DNA of 64,000 nucleotides. Origin: Rutidosis leptorrhynchoides. Its lineage: Eukaryota > Streptophyta > Magnoliopsida > Asterales > Asteraceae. The notes under the pieces were generated by a model. That model ran no database searches. It was not told the origin of the DNA and saw only the letters and a list, made by a program, of their open reading frames with translations. Positions 1-12,975 of this stretch are shown here, piece by piece. How positions within the stretch are numbered: the first letter of the stretch is position 1; every line of letters starts with the position of its first letter. The DNA lies in NCBI RefSeq assembly GCF_046630445.1, contig NC_092342.1:83335001-83399000 (forward strand), written 5' to 3'. Position numbers and translations under genes: made by a program.

Positions 1-683
1 TTAAAGTAAGTTATTACACGTAGTAAAATATGTTTGTATCACATATTTATTTTATAAAATAATATCTATAATGATAGTAAGTAAAAGTTGTATTATTTTG
101 TAATAATAATTATTATTATAAAAATATCAATATTTATAATTACTAAGATGACATTATGATAAAACGATAATTCTAATTATGATAACTTTAATATTTACGA
201 TAATTTTTAATATTATCTTTAAAATAATAATTCTATTTAAAATAATAATAATAATGATATTTTATAGTAACAATGACATTTCTATTAAAATGATAATTTT
301 TGTTAAAATGATAGTTTTAATACTAACGATACTTTTAATAATAATAGTAATGATAAAAATAATAAGAACGATAATTTTATCTAAATTAATATCTTATAAT
401 ATTTTAATTTCATCATGATACTCTTACTCATTATTTCCTAATCGTTTCGTTTAATAGCTTTTAATCGTCTTTTATATCGTGTTCATAATAATGATAATAA
501 TAGTAATCAAAATATTTAGGTGTTACAATTATTTGTTTTAATTACACTAATATTAATAATGATAGTTACTATAATATTATTAACGATAATACTAATAATT
601 ATCTTAATGATAATATAGTAATAATAATAATAACAATAACAATAACCATTTTTAAATAATGATATATATATATATATTAATAC

Positions 684-716
<33 letters not shown>

Positions 717-2386
717 TAATTGGATAATAATAATAATAATACTAATTATAACTTTAACGATAATAACGATAGTAATAAAAAAACAATTTTTAATGATAAA
801 TCCCTTTTATTGATAAAGATAATAATAATGATAATAATAAGATAAAACTAGAACGACGATAAAAACGACGATAATAATAATCATTTTTAATAAAAATATC
901 GAAAATTCAATTGATTATAACTTCTAATCCGTTCATCGAAACCATTCGATATCTAAAGGAAAAGTTCTTAATTTTTCGCTAGCTTTCCAAGGACATGCAT
1001 ATCTTATACCTTATCTCAACCGCAAGTGTAACTAATTCAAGATTCAACCTAACCTGTCTAAGGGCAATATCAAAAGTACAAGCATGCATAATCCTAAATA
1101 CTCGAGCACTAGTCAGGGATACACTATTAGTATGTAAAAGTTAAATTATGAGTACTCACGTATCAATATTGAGATTCAATATTGCAGGAAAGGTACGTAG
1201 ACGCAACGAAAATGATAAACACTATATTGACCTCACGAGCATACCCATGAACCATACTCAATCACCTCCATAGCTATAACCCATAATTTCCTTAATCCTA
1301 TCCGACTCGAAAAACAATTTCGAAATCACTCGGACAACACTCCGTCGTAATATTTTATGTATACTAATAATATCTTGAAATAATACGGAGTAAATATATA
1401 TATGTAAATCGATTGAGAGAGTTTAGAGAAAAATATTTTCAAGTTTCTATGAAATAATGAAACCTATTGAATTCTATTTATAATAGATTTTTGAATTATT
1501 AAAATGAATTATTAAAGTATGAATTATTAAAGTATGAATTATTAAAGTGAATTATTAAAGTATGAATTATTAAAGTGAATTATTAAAGTATAAATTATTA
1601 AAGTATGAATTATTAAAGTGAATTATTAAAGTTAAAGTAAAGTAAAAATAAAGTAAAGGTAAAGTTTAAGTATAGTAAAAGTATAAAACTATGTACGTAT
1701 TATACGCGTATAAATATATATAATATTAATTTAAACGTTATATATATTTAATAAAATAAAATATAAATATCGTTATCTTTATCATACTAGTTAAGTAATG
1801 AGTTGTCAAAAGTGGTTCTAGATATTTATAAAAGTTATATACGTTTTAATAATAAAGTTCTTTTTAAACTGAAAACGTTTTTGTACGTTTGAAACTAAAT
1901 AGATCAATCGAGTCTTTATGAGATTCAATCTTCCACTATCCTTTGTCTAGTTCTCAATGATTGACAATTTGTTCTTATTTATAAATTAATTTACCATTTT
2001 CCGAATATTGTTAAAATGGAAAGATTTCTCAAATCAACGTGGGCCTTTCAACAGAGACTTGTAATCATAATTTAATATATCTGATAATTCAATCAGTTGA
2101 TCTTATCTTCTAATTCCATTGATAAACATTTTGAAACAGATACAATCATATAAAGTATTTAATCTAATATTTCGTTTACGTTTCAAGTTATAATATATAT
2201 ACACATACACATATATAATCATATTCGTTTAATGGTTCGTGAATCGTTGGAACTTGGTCGAGGTTGAATGAATGTATGAACATAGTTTAAAATTCTTGAA
2301 ATTTAACTTAACAAATATTGCTTATTGTGTCGGAAACATATAAAGATTAAAGTTTAAATTTGGTTGGAAATTTTCGGGTTGTCACA
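1..2386 (-). mobile_element. LTR of a retrotransposon, cut by the window start
   Basis: Read on the minus strand, the sequence starts at 2386 with TGTGACAACCCGAAAATTTC, the style of LTR start common in Asteraceae gypsy elements. It then runs through AT-rich DNA full of ATA, ATAATG and TATATA runs to the window edge. No second LTR end is visible, so length, strand of the internal region and solo or full status are unknown. The first 900 bases are almost pure A+T with trinucleotide-like runs. The 79-codon frame at 179-418 lies in this low-complexity DNA and is not credible as a gene. Confidence 0.55.
1500..1632. repeat. 13-16 bp AT-rich minisatellite
   Basis: About eight to nine tandem units of GAATTATTAAAGTAT and the shorter GAATTATTAAAGT, in mixed order. 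The array lies inside the LTR that occupies the start of the window. Confidence 0.85.
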
Positions 2387-3359
2387 TTATAACTTTTGGA
2401 AAAGTTGATTTTAGTTAATCTCAAACTGAGTCATTTGAGATAAACTTTTCAACAGATGTTCAAATTTCTCAGAGGTGAAGATGATGTTACTGCCCCGAAC
2501 ATTTACAGTAGTTATTTTGACATGATTAAACCAACCTTATTATTAGTATGACTCATTTGTTTTGACTTTTCTTGTTGTTTGTATTTGTAATGCCATGTAG
2601 TATAGCCAATCTTCTTCAACATTTATCTGGAGGATGATACTTATGACCATAAAAGTTACATTTATCTGGTTGACTATTAGTACTACCTAAACAATATGTT
2701 GTATATTGCAGCTGCTTCAAAGTTAGAGAACATCTCTCTTTGAGACTCTTCCTGTTGAAGCATTAAGCATGTTAGCATTGAGCATGATATTTAAACACTA
2801 GGAAGGGGACTTATTAACAACATTTGACTTCTTAATGAACTAAAGTGTTCTACCAAAGCATTTAAGAATTGGAAATGATGTGGAAAAAAGAAGTTGGTAA
2901 GTGTTTCTTATCTCTCTACAATTATTTCTCCTCCTTCTCCCTAAAATAATTGCCGTCAAAACTAAATTCCTAAATCTAGTTTGGTTCTCACCACAATATT
3001 CGTTGTTACCTCCTCCATCACTTTTGATGGTTTGCATCTCCTGGTTACAAGGTAAGTTCCGACCATCGGCATCTCGCCGGTGGTTCAGATTTTTTCGTCT
3101 TTTTGTTTGAATAAGCACGATCGCCTTCCTACTTCTTCAAACAACGTGTGTTCTGAGTACCAACTCTGATCTCAGATGCGGTGAACAGGCTGGGATTCTG
3201 GGCGTTTTGGCTCGGGATCTGTTAACTGGGTGTGGGTTGGAGGTTTTTTCCTTGGTCCTTTGTTTTCCATTCATAGGGGAAGGTGGGTCCGACGGTTCCT
3301 GAATTTTGTGCCTATGTGTCGGATTCTTGTTTCTGGCTGGATGTTGGCGGCGAGTTCCG
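2387..3359 (+). mobile_element. LINE-like segment, left part (split by insertion)
   Basis: No convincing coding frame. The right portion continues at 18437 after removal of the inserted solo LTR; the shared ttccg duplication shows that 3359 and 18437 were once adjacent. A sequence near 2868-2885 (aattggaaatgatgtgg) resembles the sequence after the poly(A) at 19313 (aactggaaaagatgttg), 14 of 17 positions, and could be a decayed LINE target duplication. What lies between 2387 and 2868 is unassigned. Short frames on both strands here look fortuitous. Confidence 0.35.
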
Positions 3360-4757
3360 TGAAACGACTCAGAACCGATTTAACAATTAACTTGTAAAAA
3401 TATGACACATTTTTTTTTTGAACATTTAAAAGTAATCACAACCATACAATTCTTGGATCATCATAACTTACAAAAATGTTAAACATAATTCAAAACATCA
3501 AAAGTATTAAGTTTACACATCGGGAACTCAAGCCCCACAATTTAACAATGTTTAACATGACCCATTTAACTAAAGTGACCCACAATGAGCATGATCGTCG
3601 GGACCATTACCAAAAGCGCCTTTGCAAAACCACCGATAAGCAAGCTAATCCAATCCCTTACCCTTATCCTTTGAGGTACCATAATCTATAAAAATAGTAA
3701 AAACAACGAGGGTAAGCAAAGCTTAGTGAGAAGAATAAGAATAAGTATACAAGTATGCATACAACTTACTACCTTTATTTACCACACAAACCAATATATA
3801 AGCATAAACATAAAGCACCACAACCACCTAGCACAAAAAATCCGAAATAGCATGCTAGACACAACATGTACAAAAGTCCAACACATCATGGTTAACCATT
3901 AGCACAAGGGAGCGGTTCATTAGAATAACCACCGATCGTTCATAACAACCGTTAGTGACATGACACACATTTTTCACTAACCCCCACGGTGACACGGCAC
4001 ACGTCTCACCATAAGACTTATGTGGTGTCGACACACGACCTTGAGTGAAACCCTGACACACGTGGTAGCACTCTAGTGAAACTCGACGCACGCGGTAACA
4101 CTAAACCACAACCAACTCAAGCAAGTAAATTATACACATAGATGCATAAGTATTCCACTCACTTTTACCAACTTGAGCTAACGCCAAAACTTTAGCTTCG
4201 TTTTCAACAAGACTCAAGTCACCTATCAAATGCGCATATAACAAGCTAAAATCAATTATAGCTCTAGAGGCCTAAAATGCCCCAATTGCAATTTCAACCC
4301 AAATTGCACCTAACTCTCCTACTTGGTCAAACGATACCCCAACACCCCAAATCACTAATGGCTAGTGATTTGGTCTCAAACTTACCAAATTACAACTTGT
4401 GATCAAGTGCTAAAAGCACTTCATGACCCATTTCAACCAAAAGACTCATTTTGACCCAAATTGGGTTTACAACCAAAATCATACTTCCGAAGACACCCAT
4501 TTGGGTTCCAATCAACAACAAAATCACTAATACTAGTGATTTTATCCCAAATTTCAAGCCCTAACATGACCTAAACTTTTTTCAACCCAAAATCCACCAA
4601 CAATGTCAACAACACTCACAATTTGCTTCAAACGCCCATTTGTGACCTAGATGAGTTTTCTCAAAAACATGCGAGTTCAAACCCTAGCATCAAATTGAAT
4701 AAGAACTGGAGTTGGGACTTACCACCACTATCACAATGTAGCTAGGAACGTATCTAG
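3360..4757 (-). mobile_element. Solo LTR S1, left part
   Basis: The LTR runs 3360-4757 and resumes 17858-18436, about 2.0 kb in all. It starts TGAAACGACTC and ends GGGGTATTACA, so on the minus strand it begins TGTAATACCCCGG. It is flanked by a perfect 5 bp duplication, ttccg at 3355-3359 and at 18437-18441. No internal region or second LTR is seen, so it is a solo LTR left by LTR-LTR recombination. The tract near 3690-3760 reads on the minus strand as the CTCACTAAGC...TTACCCTCGTTGTTT segment also present in the other solo LTR near 45230-45265. Confidence 0.85.
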
Positions 4758-7700
4758 TGAAATGTCCCGTTCTTATTGATTAAAAACGTTCCATATTAAT
4801 TGATTTCGTTGCGAGGTTTTGACCTCTATATGAGACGTTTTTCAAAGACTGCATTCATTTTTAAAACAAACCATAACCTTTATTTCATAAATAAAGGTTT
4901 AAAAAGCTTTACGTAGATTATCAAATAATGATAATCTAAAATATCCTGTTTACACACGACCATTACATAATGGTTTACAATACAAATATGTTACATCGAA
5001 ATCAGTTTCTTGAATGCAGTTTTTACACAATATCATACAAACATGGACTCCAAATCTTGTCCTTATTTTAGTATGCAACAGCGGAAGCTCTTAATATTCA
5101 CCTGAGAATAAACATGCTTTAAACGTCAACAAAAATGTTGGTGAGTTATAGGTTTAACCTATATATATCAAATCGTAACAATAGACCACAAGATTTCATA
5201 TTTCAATACACATCCCATACATAGAGATAAAAATCATTCATATGGTGAACACCTGGTAACCGACAATAACAAGATGCATATATAAGAATATCCCCATCAT
5301 TCCGGGACACCCTTCGGATATGATATAAATTTCGAAGTACTAAAGCATCCGGTACTTTGGATGGGGTTTGTTAGGCCCAATAGATCTATCTTTAGGATTC
5401 GCGTCAATTAGGGTGTCTGTTCCCTAATTCTTAGATTACCAGACTTAATAAAAAGGGGCATATTCGATTTTGATAATTCAACCATAGAATGTAATTTCAC
5501 GTACTTGTGTCTATTTTGTAAATCATTTATAAAACTTGCATGTATTCTCATCCCAAAAATATTAGATTTTAAAAGTGGGACTATAACTCACTTTCACAGA
5601 TTTTTACTTCGTCGGGAAGTAAGACTTGGCCACTGTTGATTCACGAACCTATAACAATATATACATATATATTAAAGTATGTTCAAAATATATTTACAAC
5701 ACTTTTAATATATTTTGATATTTTAAGTTTATTAAGTCAGCTGTCCTCGTTAGTAACCTATAACTAGTTGTCCACAGTTAGATGTACAGAAATAAATCGA
5801 TAAATATTATCTTGAATCAATCCACGACCCAGTGTATACGTATCTCAGTATTGATCACAACTCAAACTATATATATTTTGGAATCAACCTCAACCCTGTA
5901 TAGCTAACTCCAACATTCACATATAGAGTGTCTATGGTTGTTCCGAAATATATATAGATGTGTCGACATGATAGGTCGAAACATTGTATACGTGTCTATG
6001 GTATCTCAAGATTACATAATATACAATACAAGTTGATTAAGTTATGGTTGGAATAGATTTGTTACCAATTTTCACGTAGCTAAAATGAGAAAAATTATCC
6101 AATCTTGTTTTACCCATAACTTCTTCATTTTAAATCCGTTTTGAGTGAATCAAATTGCTATTATTTCATATTGAACTCTATTTTATGAATCTAAACAGAA
6201 AAAGTATAGGTTTATAGTCAGAAAAATAAGTTACAAGTCGTTTTTGTAAAGGTAGTCATTTCAGTCGAAAGAACGACGTCTAGATGACCATTTTAGAAAA
6301 CATACTTCCACTTTGAGTTTAACCATAATTTTTGGATATAGTTTCATGTTCATAATAAAAATCATTTTCTCAGAATAACAACTTTTAAATCAAAGTTTAT
6401 CATAGTTTTTAATTAACTAACCCAAAACAGCCCGCGGTGTTACTACGACGGCGTAAATCCGGTTTTACGGTGTTTTTCGTGTTTCCAGGTTTTAAATCAT
6501 TAAGTTAGCATATCATATAGATATAGAACATGTGTTTAGTTGATTTTAAAAGTCAAGTTAGAAGGATTAACTTTTGTTTGCGAACAAGTTTAGAATTAAC
6601 TAAACTATGTTCTAGTGATTACAAGTTTAAACCTTCGAATAAGATAGCTTTATATGTATGAATCGAATGATGTTATGAACATCATTACTACCTTAATTTC
6701 CTTGGATAAACCTACTGGAAAAGAGAAAAATGGGTCTAGCTTCAATGGATCCTTGGATGGCTCGAAGTTCTTGAAGCAGAATCATGACACGAAAACAAGT
6801 TCAAGTAAGATCATCACTTGAAATAAGATTGTTATAGTTATAGAAATTGAACCAAAGTTTGAATATGATTATTACCTTGTATTAGAATGATAACCTACTG
6901 TAAGAAACAAAGATTTCTTGAGGTTGGATGATCACCTTACAAGATTGGAAGTGAGCTAGCAAACTTGAAAGTATTCTTGATTTTATGAAACTAGAACTTT
7001 TGGAATTTATGAAGAACACTTAGAACTTGAAGATAGAACTTGAGAGAGATCAATTAGATGAAGAAAATTGAAGAATGAAAGTGTTTGTAGGTGTTTTTGG
7101 TCGTTGGTGTATGGATTAGATATAAAGGATATGTAATTTTGTTTTCATGTAAATAAGTCATGAATGATTACTCATATTTTTGTAATTTTATGAGATATTT
7201 CATGCTAGTTGCCAAATGATGGTTCCCACATGTGTTAGGTGACTCACATGGGCTGCTAAGAGCTGATCATTGGAGTGTATATACCAATAGTACATACATC
7301 TAAAAGCTGTGTATTGTATGAGTACGAATACGGGTGCATACGAGTAGAATTGTTGATGAAACTGAACGAGGATGTAATTGTAAGCATTTTTGTTAAGTAG
7401 AAGTATTTTGATAAGTGTATTGAAGTCTTTCAAAAGTGTATAAATACATATTAAAACACTACATGTATATACATTTTAACTGAGTCGTTAAGTCATCGTT
7501 AGTCGTTACATGTAAGTGTTGTTTTGAAACCTTTAGGTTAACGATCTTGTTAAATGTTGTTAACCCAATGTTTATAATATCAAATGAGATTTTAAATTAT
7601 TATATTATCATGATATTATCATGTATGAATATCTCTTAATATGATATATATACATTAAATGTCTTTACAACGATAATCGTTACATATATGTCTCGTTTAA

Positions 7701-8009
7701 AAATCATTAAGTTAGTAGTCTTGTTTTTACATATGTAGTTCATTGTTAATATACTTTATGATATGTTTTATTATCATAGTATCATGTTAACTATATATAT
7801 ATATCCATATATATGTCATCATATAGTTTTTACAAGTTTTAACGTTCGTGAATCACCGATCAACTTGGGTGGTCAATTGTCTATATGAAACATATTTCAA
7901 TTAATCAAGTCTTAACAAGTTTGATTGCTTAACATGTTGGAAACATTTAATCATGTAAATATCAATCTCAATTAATATATATAAACATGGAAAAGTTCGG
8001 GTCACTACA
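4758..8009 (-). repeat. 3' LTR of Tekay copy 1
   Basis: On the minus strand it starts TGTAGTGACCCGAACTTTTC and ends CGGGACATTTCA. It is almost identical to 14604-17857. The 77-codon frame at 7200-7433 (minus) is present in both LTRs but has no recognisable domain and is not called as a gene. Confidence 0.93.
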
Positions 8010-8024
8010 GTACCTACCCGTTAA
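8010..8024 (-). promoter_or_regulatory. Polypurine tract of Tekay copy 1
   Basis: Minus strand TTAACGGGTAGGTAC lies directly before the 3' LTR, where plus-strand DNA synthesis is primed. The same 15 bases occur again at 12773-12787. Confidence 0.75.
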
Positions 8025-8044
8025 ATAAATTTCGTCCCGAAATT

Positions 8045-11000
8045 TTAAGCTGTTGAAGGTGTTGACGAATCTTCTGGAAATAGATGCGGGTATTTATTCT
8101 TCATCTGATCTTCACGCTCCCAGGTGAACTCGGGTCCTCTACGAGCATTCCATCGAACCTTAACAATTGGTATCTTGTTTTGCTTAAGTCTTTTAACCTC
8201 ACGATCCATTATTTCGACGGGTTCTTCGATGAATTGAAGTTTTTCGTTGATTTGGATTTCATCTAACGGAATAGTGAGATCTTCTTTAGCAAAACATTTC
8301 TTTAAATTCGAGACGTGGAAAGTGTTATGTACAGCTGCGAGTTGTTGAGGTAACTCTAGTCGGTAAGCTACTGGTCCGACACGATCAATAATCTTGAATG
8401 GTCCAATATACCTTGGATTTAATTTCCCTCGTTTACCAAATAGAACAACGCCTTTCCAAGGTGCAACTTTAAGCATGACCATCTCTCCAATTTCAAATTC
8501 TATATCTTTTCTTTTAATGTCAGCGTAGCTCTTTTGTCGACTTTGGGCGGTTTTCAACCGTTGTTGAATTTGGATGATCTTCTCGGTAGTTTCTTGTATA
8601 ATCTCCGGACCCGTAATCTGTCTATCCCCCACTTCACTCCAACAAATCGGAGACCTGCACTTTCTACCATAAAGTGCTTCAAACGGCGCCATCTCAATGC
8701 TTGAATGGTAGCTGTTATTGTTGGAAAATTCTGCTAACGGTAGATGTCGATCCCAACTGTTTCCGAAATCAATAACACATGCTCGTAGCATGTCTTCAAG
8801 CGTTTGTATCGTCCTTTCGCTCTGCCCATCAGTTTGTGGATGATAGGCAGTACTCATGTCCAGACGAGTTCCTAATGCTTGCTGTAATGTCTGCCAGAAT
8901 CTTGAAATAAATCTGCCATCCCTATCAGAGATAATAGAGATTGGTATTCCATGTCTGGAGACGACTTCCTTCAAATACAGTCGTGCTAACTTCTCCATCT
9001 TGTCATCTTCTCTTATTGGCAGGAAGTGTGCTGATTTGGTGAGACGATCAAATATTACCCAAATAGTATCAAAACCACTTGCAGTCCTTGGCAATTTAGT
9101 GATGAAATCCATGGTAATGTTTTCCCATTTCCATTCTGGGATTTCGGGTTGTTGAAGTAGACCTGATGGTTTCTGATGCTCAGCTTTGACCTTAGAACAC
9201 GTCAAACATTCTCCTACGTATTTAGCAACATCGGCTTTCATACCCGGCCACCAAAAATGTTTCTTGAGATCCTTGTACATCTTCCCCGTTCCAGGATGTA
9301 TTGAGTATCTGGTTTTATGAGCTTCTCTAAGTACCATTTCTCTCATATCTCTAAATTTTGGTACCCAAATCCTTTCAGCCCTATACCGGGTTCCGTCTTC
9401 CCGAATATTAAGATGCTTCTCCGATCCTTTGGGTATTTCATCCTTTAAATTTCCCTTTTTTAAAACTCCTTGTTGCGCCTCCTTTATTTGAGTAGTAAGG
9501 TTATTATGAATCATTATATTCATAGATTTTACTCGAATGGGTTCTCTGTCCTTCCTGCTCAAGGCATCGGCTACCACATTTGCCTTCCCCGGGTGGTAAC
9601 GAATCTCAAAGTCGTAATCATTCAATAATTCAATCCACCTACGCTGCCTCATATTCAGTTGTTTCTGATTAAATATGTGTTGAAGACTTTTGTGGTCGGT
9701 ATATATAATACTTTTGACCCCATATAAGTAGTGCCTCCAAGTCTTTAATGCAAAAACAACCGCGCCTAATTCCAAATCATGCGTCGTATAATTTTGTTCG
9801 TGAATCTTCAATTGTCTAGACGCATAAGCAATCACCTTCGTTCGTTGCATTAATACACAACCGAGACCTTGCTTTGATGCATCACAATAAATCACAAAAT
9901 CATCATTCCCTTCAGGCAATGACAATATAGGTGCCGTAGTTAGCTTTTTCTTCAATAACTGAAACGCTTTCTCTTGTTCATCATTCCATTCAAATTTCTT
10001 CCCTTTATGCGTTAATGCAGTTAAGGGTTTTGCTATTCTGGAAAAGTCTTGGATGAACCTTCTGTAGTAACCAGCTAGTCCTAAAAACTGGCGTATGTGT
10101 TTCGGAGTTTTCGGGGTTTCCCACTTTTCAACAGTTTCTATCTTTGCCGGATCCACCTTAATACCTTCTTTGTTCACTATGTGACCGAGGAATTGAACTT
10201 CTTCCAACCAAAATGCACACTTTGAAAACTTAGCGTACAATTCTTCCTTCCTCAATACTTCTAACACCTTTCTCAAATGTTCACCGTGTTCTTGGTCATT
10301 CTTTGAGTAAATAAGTATGTCATCAATGAAAACAATGACAAACTTGTCAAGGTATGGTCCACACACTCGGTTCATAAGGTCCATGAACACAGCTGGTGCA
10401 TTAGTTAAACCAAACGGCATGACCATAAACTCGTAATGACCGTAACATGTTCTGAAAGCAGTCTTTGGAATATCATCTTCTTTCACCCGTATTTGATGAT
10501 ACCCGGAACGTAAGTCAATCTTTGAATAAACAGACGAGCCTTGTAGTTGATCAAATAAGTCGTCGATTCTCGGTAGTGGGTAGCGGTTCTTGATGGTAAG
10601 TTTGTTCAACTCTCGGTAGTCGATACACAACCTGAATGTACCATCTTTCTTCTTGACAAACAAAACAGGAGCTCCCCACGGTGATGTGCTTGGTCGAATG
10701 AAACCACGCTCTAAAAGTTCTTGTAATTGGCTTTGCAGTTCTTTCATCTCGCTGGGTGCGAGTCTGTAAGGAGCACGAGCTATTGGTGCAGCTCCTGGTA
10801 CAAGATCTATTTGAAATTCAACGGATCGATGTGGGGGTAATCCCGGTAATTCTTTCGGAAATACATCGGGAAATTCTTTTGCAATGGGAACATCATTGAT
10901 GCTCTTTTCTTCAGTTTGTACTTTCTCGACGTGTGCTAGAACAGCATAGCAACCTTTTCTTATTAGTTTTTGTGCCTTCAAATTACTAATAAGATGTAGC

Positions 11001-11763
11001 TTCGTGTTGCCCTTTTCTCCGTACACCATTAAGGGTTTTCCTTTTTCTCGTATAATGCGAATTGCATTTTTGTAACAAACGATCTCTGCTTTCACTTCTT
11101 TCAACCAGTCCATACCGATTATCACATCAAAACTCCCTAACTCTACTGGTATCAAATCAATCTTAAATGTTTCGCTAACCAGTTTAATTTCTCGATTCCG
11201 ACATATATTATCTGCTGAAATTAATTTACCATTTGCTAATTCGAGTAAAAATTTACTATCCAAAGGTGTCAATGGACAACTTAATTTAGCACAAAAATCT
11301 CTACTCATATAGCTTCTATTAGCACCCGAATCAAATAAAACGTAAGCAGATTTATTGTCAATAAGAAACGTACCCGTAACAAGCTCCGGGTCTTCCTGTG
11401 CCTCTGCCGCATTAATATTGAAAACTCTTCCGCGGCCTTGTCCATTCGTGTTCTCCTGGTTCGGGCAATTTCTAATAATGTGGCCCGGTTTTCCACATTT
11501 ATAACAAACTACATTGGCATAACTTGCTCCGACACTACTTGCTCCGCCATTACTCGTTCCGACACCATTTGTTCCTTTCGTTCTATTAACCCCTGGTCCG
11601 TAGACCTCACACTTCGCCGCGCTATGACCATTTCTTTTACGCTTGTTGCAAAATTTGGTGCAGAACCCCGAGTGATACTTTTCACACCTTTGGCATAGCT
11701 GCTTCTGATTGTTGTTGTTGTTGTTGCGGTTGTTATTGTTGTTGGGATGATTGTTGTAGTTGC

Positions 11764-11800
<37 letters not shown>

Positions 11801-12001
11801 GGGCCGTTTGTTGTAGTTGCGATTGATGTTGCGATTGTTGGGATAATTGTTGCGATTATTGTTGTAATTGCTGTTGTTGTTGTATTGGTGATTCTTATCA
11901 CCGTTTTCCTCCCACTTTCTTTTGACTTGCTTCACATTTGCCTCTTCAGCAGCCTGTTCTTTAATTCTTTCTTCAATCTGGTTCACTAGTTTGTGAGCCA
12001 T
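8045..12001 (-). CDS. Gag C-terminus and complete Pol polyprotein, Tekay chromovirus
   Basis: An open 1318-codon frame. It begins with the end of Gag: an Asn-rich linker (about residues 41-98) and zinc-knuckle segments, the clearest being [14 protein letters not shown] at 166-179. Next come protease (FDSGANRSY), reverse transcriptase ([10 protein letters not shown] and the catalytic FIDDILIYS), RNase H ([18 protein letters not shown]), integrase (H...H...CLTCSK zinc finger, the DFITKLP and ISDRDGRF regions, [13 protein letters not shown]) and a C-terminal chromodomain (about [14 protein letters not shown] to FTWERED). Domain order and chromodomain place it in the Ty3/gypsy chromoviruses, most like Tekay/Del. 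Compared with copy 2 it carries substitutions at conserved sites: CNKR for CNKC in a second knuckle, TCYGHYEF for TRYGHYEF in RT, EFSNNN for EFSYNN and VIFDRL for VIVDRL in integrase. Its first Met is internal to ancestral Gag; the upstream part is cut off by the stop at 12047. Confidence 0.93.
11700..11886 (-). repeat. Asn-codon trinucleotide repeat in Gag
   Basis: Runs of GTTGTT on the plus strand (AAC and AAT codons on minus) encode an Asn-rich linker before the zinc knuckles. The longest Asn run is 12 residues here and 8 in copy 2, so the tract varies in length without breaking the frame. Confidence 0.85.
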
Positions 12002-12046
12002 TCTACATGCCTGTTGTATGGAGGCGGGCTCGTGTGAACTTATATC

Positions 12047-12634
12047 TTATTGGATTCTTTCCGGTAATCCTTTCACAAACGCGTCGATCTTCTCTTCCTC
12101 ATCTTCGAATGCTCCCGGACACAATAGGCACAATTCTGTGAATCGTCTTTCGTACGTGGTAATATCAAATCCTTGGGTTCGTAACCCTCTAAGTTCTGTC
12201 TTGAGCTTATTGACCTCGGTTCTGGGACGGTACTTCTCGTTCATCAAGTGCTTGAATGCTGACCACGGTAGTGCGTACGCATCATCTTGTCCCACTTGCT
12301 CTAGATAGGTATTCCACCATGTTAACGCAGAACCTGTGAAGGTATGCGTAGCGTACTTCACTTTGTCCTCTTCAGTACACTTACTTATGGCAAACACCGA
12401 TTCAACCTTCTCGGTCCACCGTTTCAATCCGATCGGTCCTTCGGTTCCATCAAATTCCAAAGGTTTGCAGGCAGTGAATTCTTTGTAGGTGCATCCTACA
12501 CGATTTCCTGTACTGCTAGATCCAAGGTTATTGTTGGTATGTAGCGCAGCCTGTACTGCGGCTATGTTTGAAGCTAGAAAAGTACGGAATTCCTCTTCAT
12601 TCATATTCACGGTGTGTCGAGTAGTCGGTGCCAT
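12047..12634 (-). pseudogene. Gag N-terminal part, ended by a nonsense codon
   Basis: Encodes the capsid-type retrotransposon Gag domain ([61 protein letters not shown]). The start is taken at the Met before APTTRHTVN (12634); an in-frame Met 12 codons upstream at 12670 is also open. The frame stops at 12047-12049, where copy 2 has GAA (Glu) and copy 1 has TAA, a single G-to-T change. The same frame resumes after the stop and runs into the Pol ORF. The break separates the capsid domain from the zinc knuckle and Pol, so copy 1 should not make a full polyprotein without readthrough. Confidence 0.9.
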
Positions 12635-12772
12635 TTCCTTCAAAATAGTTAAATGGAACAAGTTAATCATACAGAATATTAAGAGTAGTTAATAGTATTT
12701 CGTAGCATAATATGAACTCATTTATAAAAGCTTTTTCTTCATATTAGCGTTTTATAAGTTTAAATTCGGGTA

Positions 12773-12787
12773 GTACCTACCCGTTAA
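12773..12787 (-). promoter_or_regulatory. Second polypurine-like tract, between F-box ORF and gag
   Basis: Minus strand TTAACGGGTAGGTAC is identical over 15 bases to the true polypurine tract at 8010-8024. It is conserved in copy 2 (38185-38199). A role as an internal priming site, or as a scar of an older LTR junction, is inference. Confidence 0.55.
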
Positions 12788-12975
12788 GTTTATACTTAGT
12801 AGCTAATATACAATTCAACTACTACAATTCTATATGAAAAACTGATTGTAATAATATTTCGCGTTCAAACTTTTATACAATATTTTACAAACTTACAATA
12901 CCGCTTATTTTGCATAAAGCATGAAATATAGCACACAATAACTTTGATACAAGATAGTTGTGAAGACAATTCTAG

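Noticed and set aside
7200..7433. 77-codon minus-strand frame, repeated at 17046-17279
   Set aside because: It lies in the LTR of Tekay copy 1. Both LTRs carry it only because they are copies, and it has no domain.
11438..11989. Plus-strand Val-rich and minus-strand Thr-rich frames over the Gag linker
   Set aside because: Shadow frames of the GTT/AAC trinucleotide repeat inside the real Gag-Pol frame.
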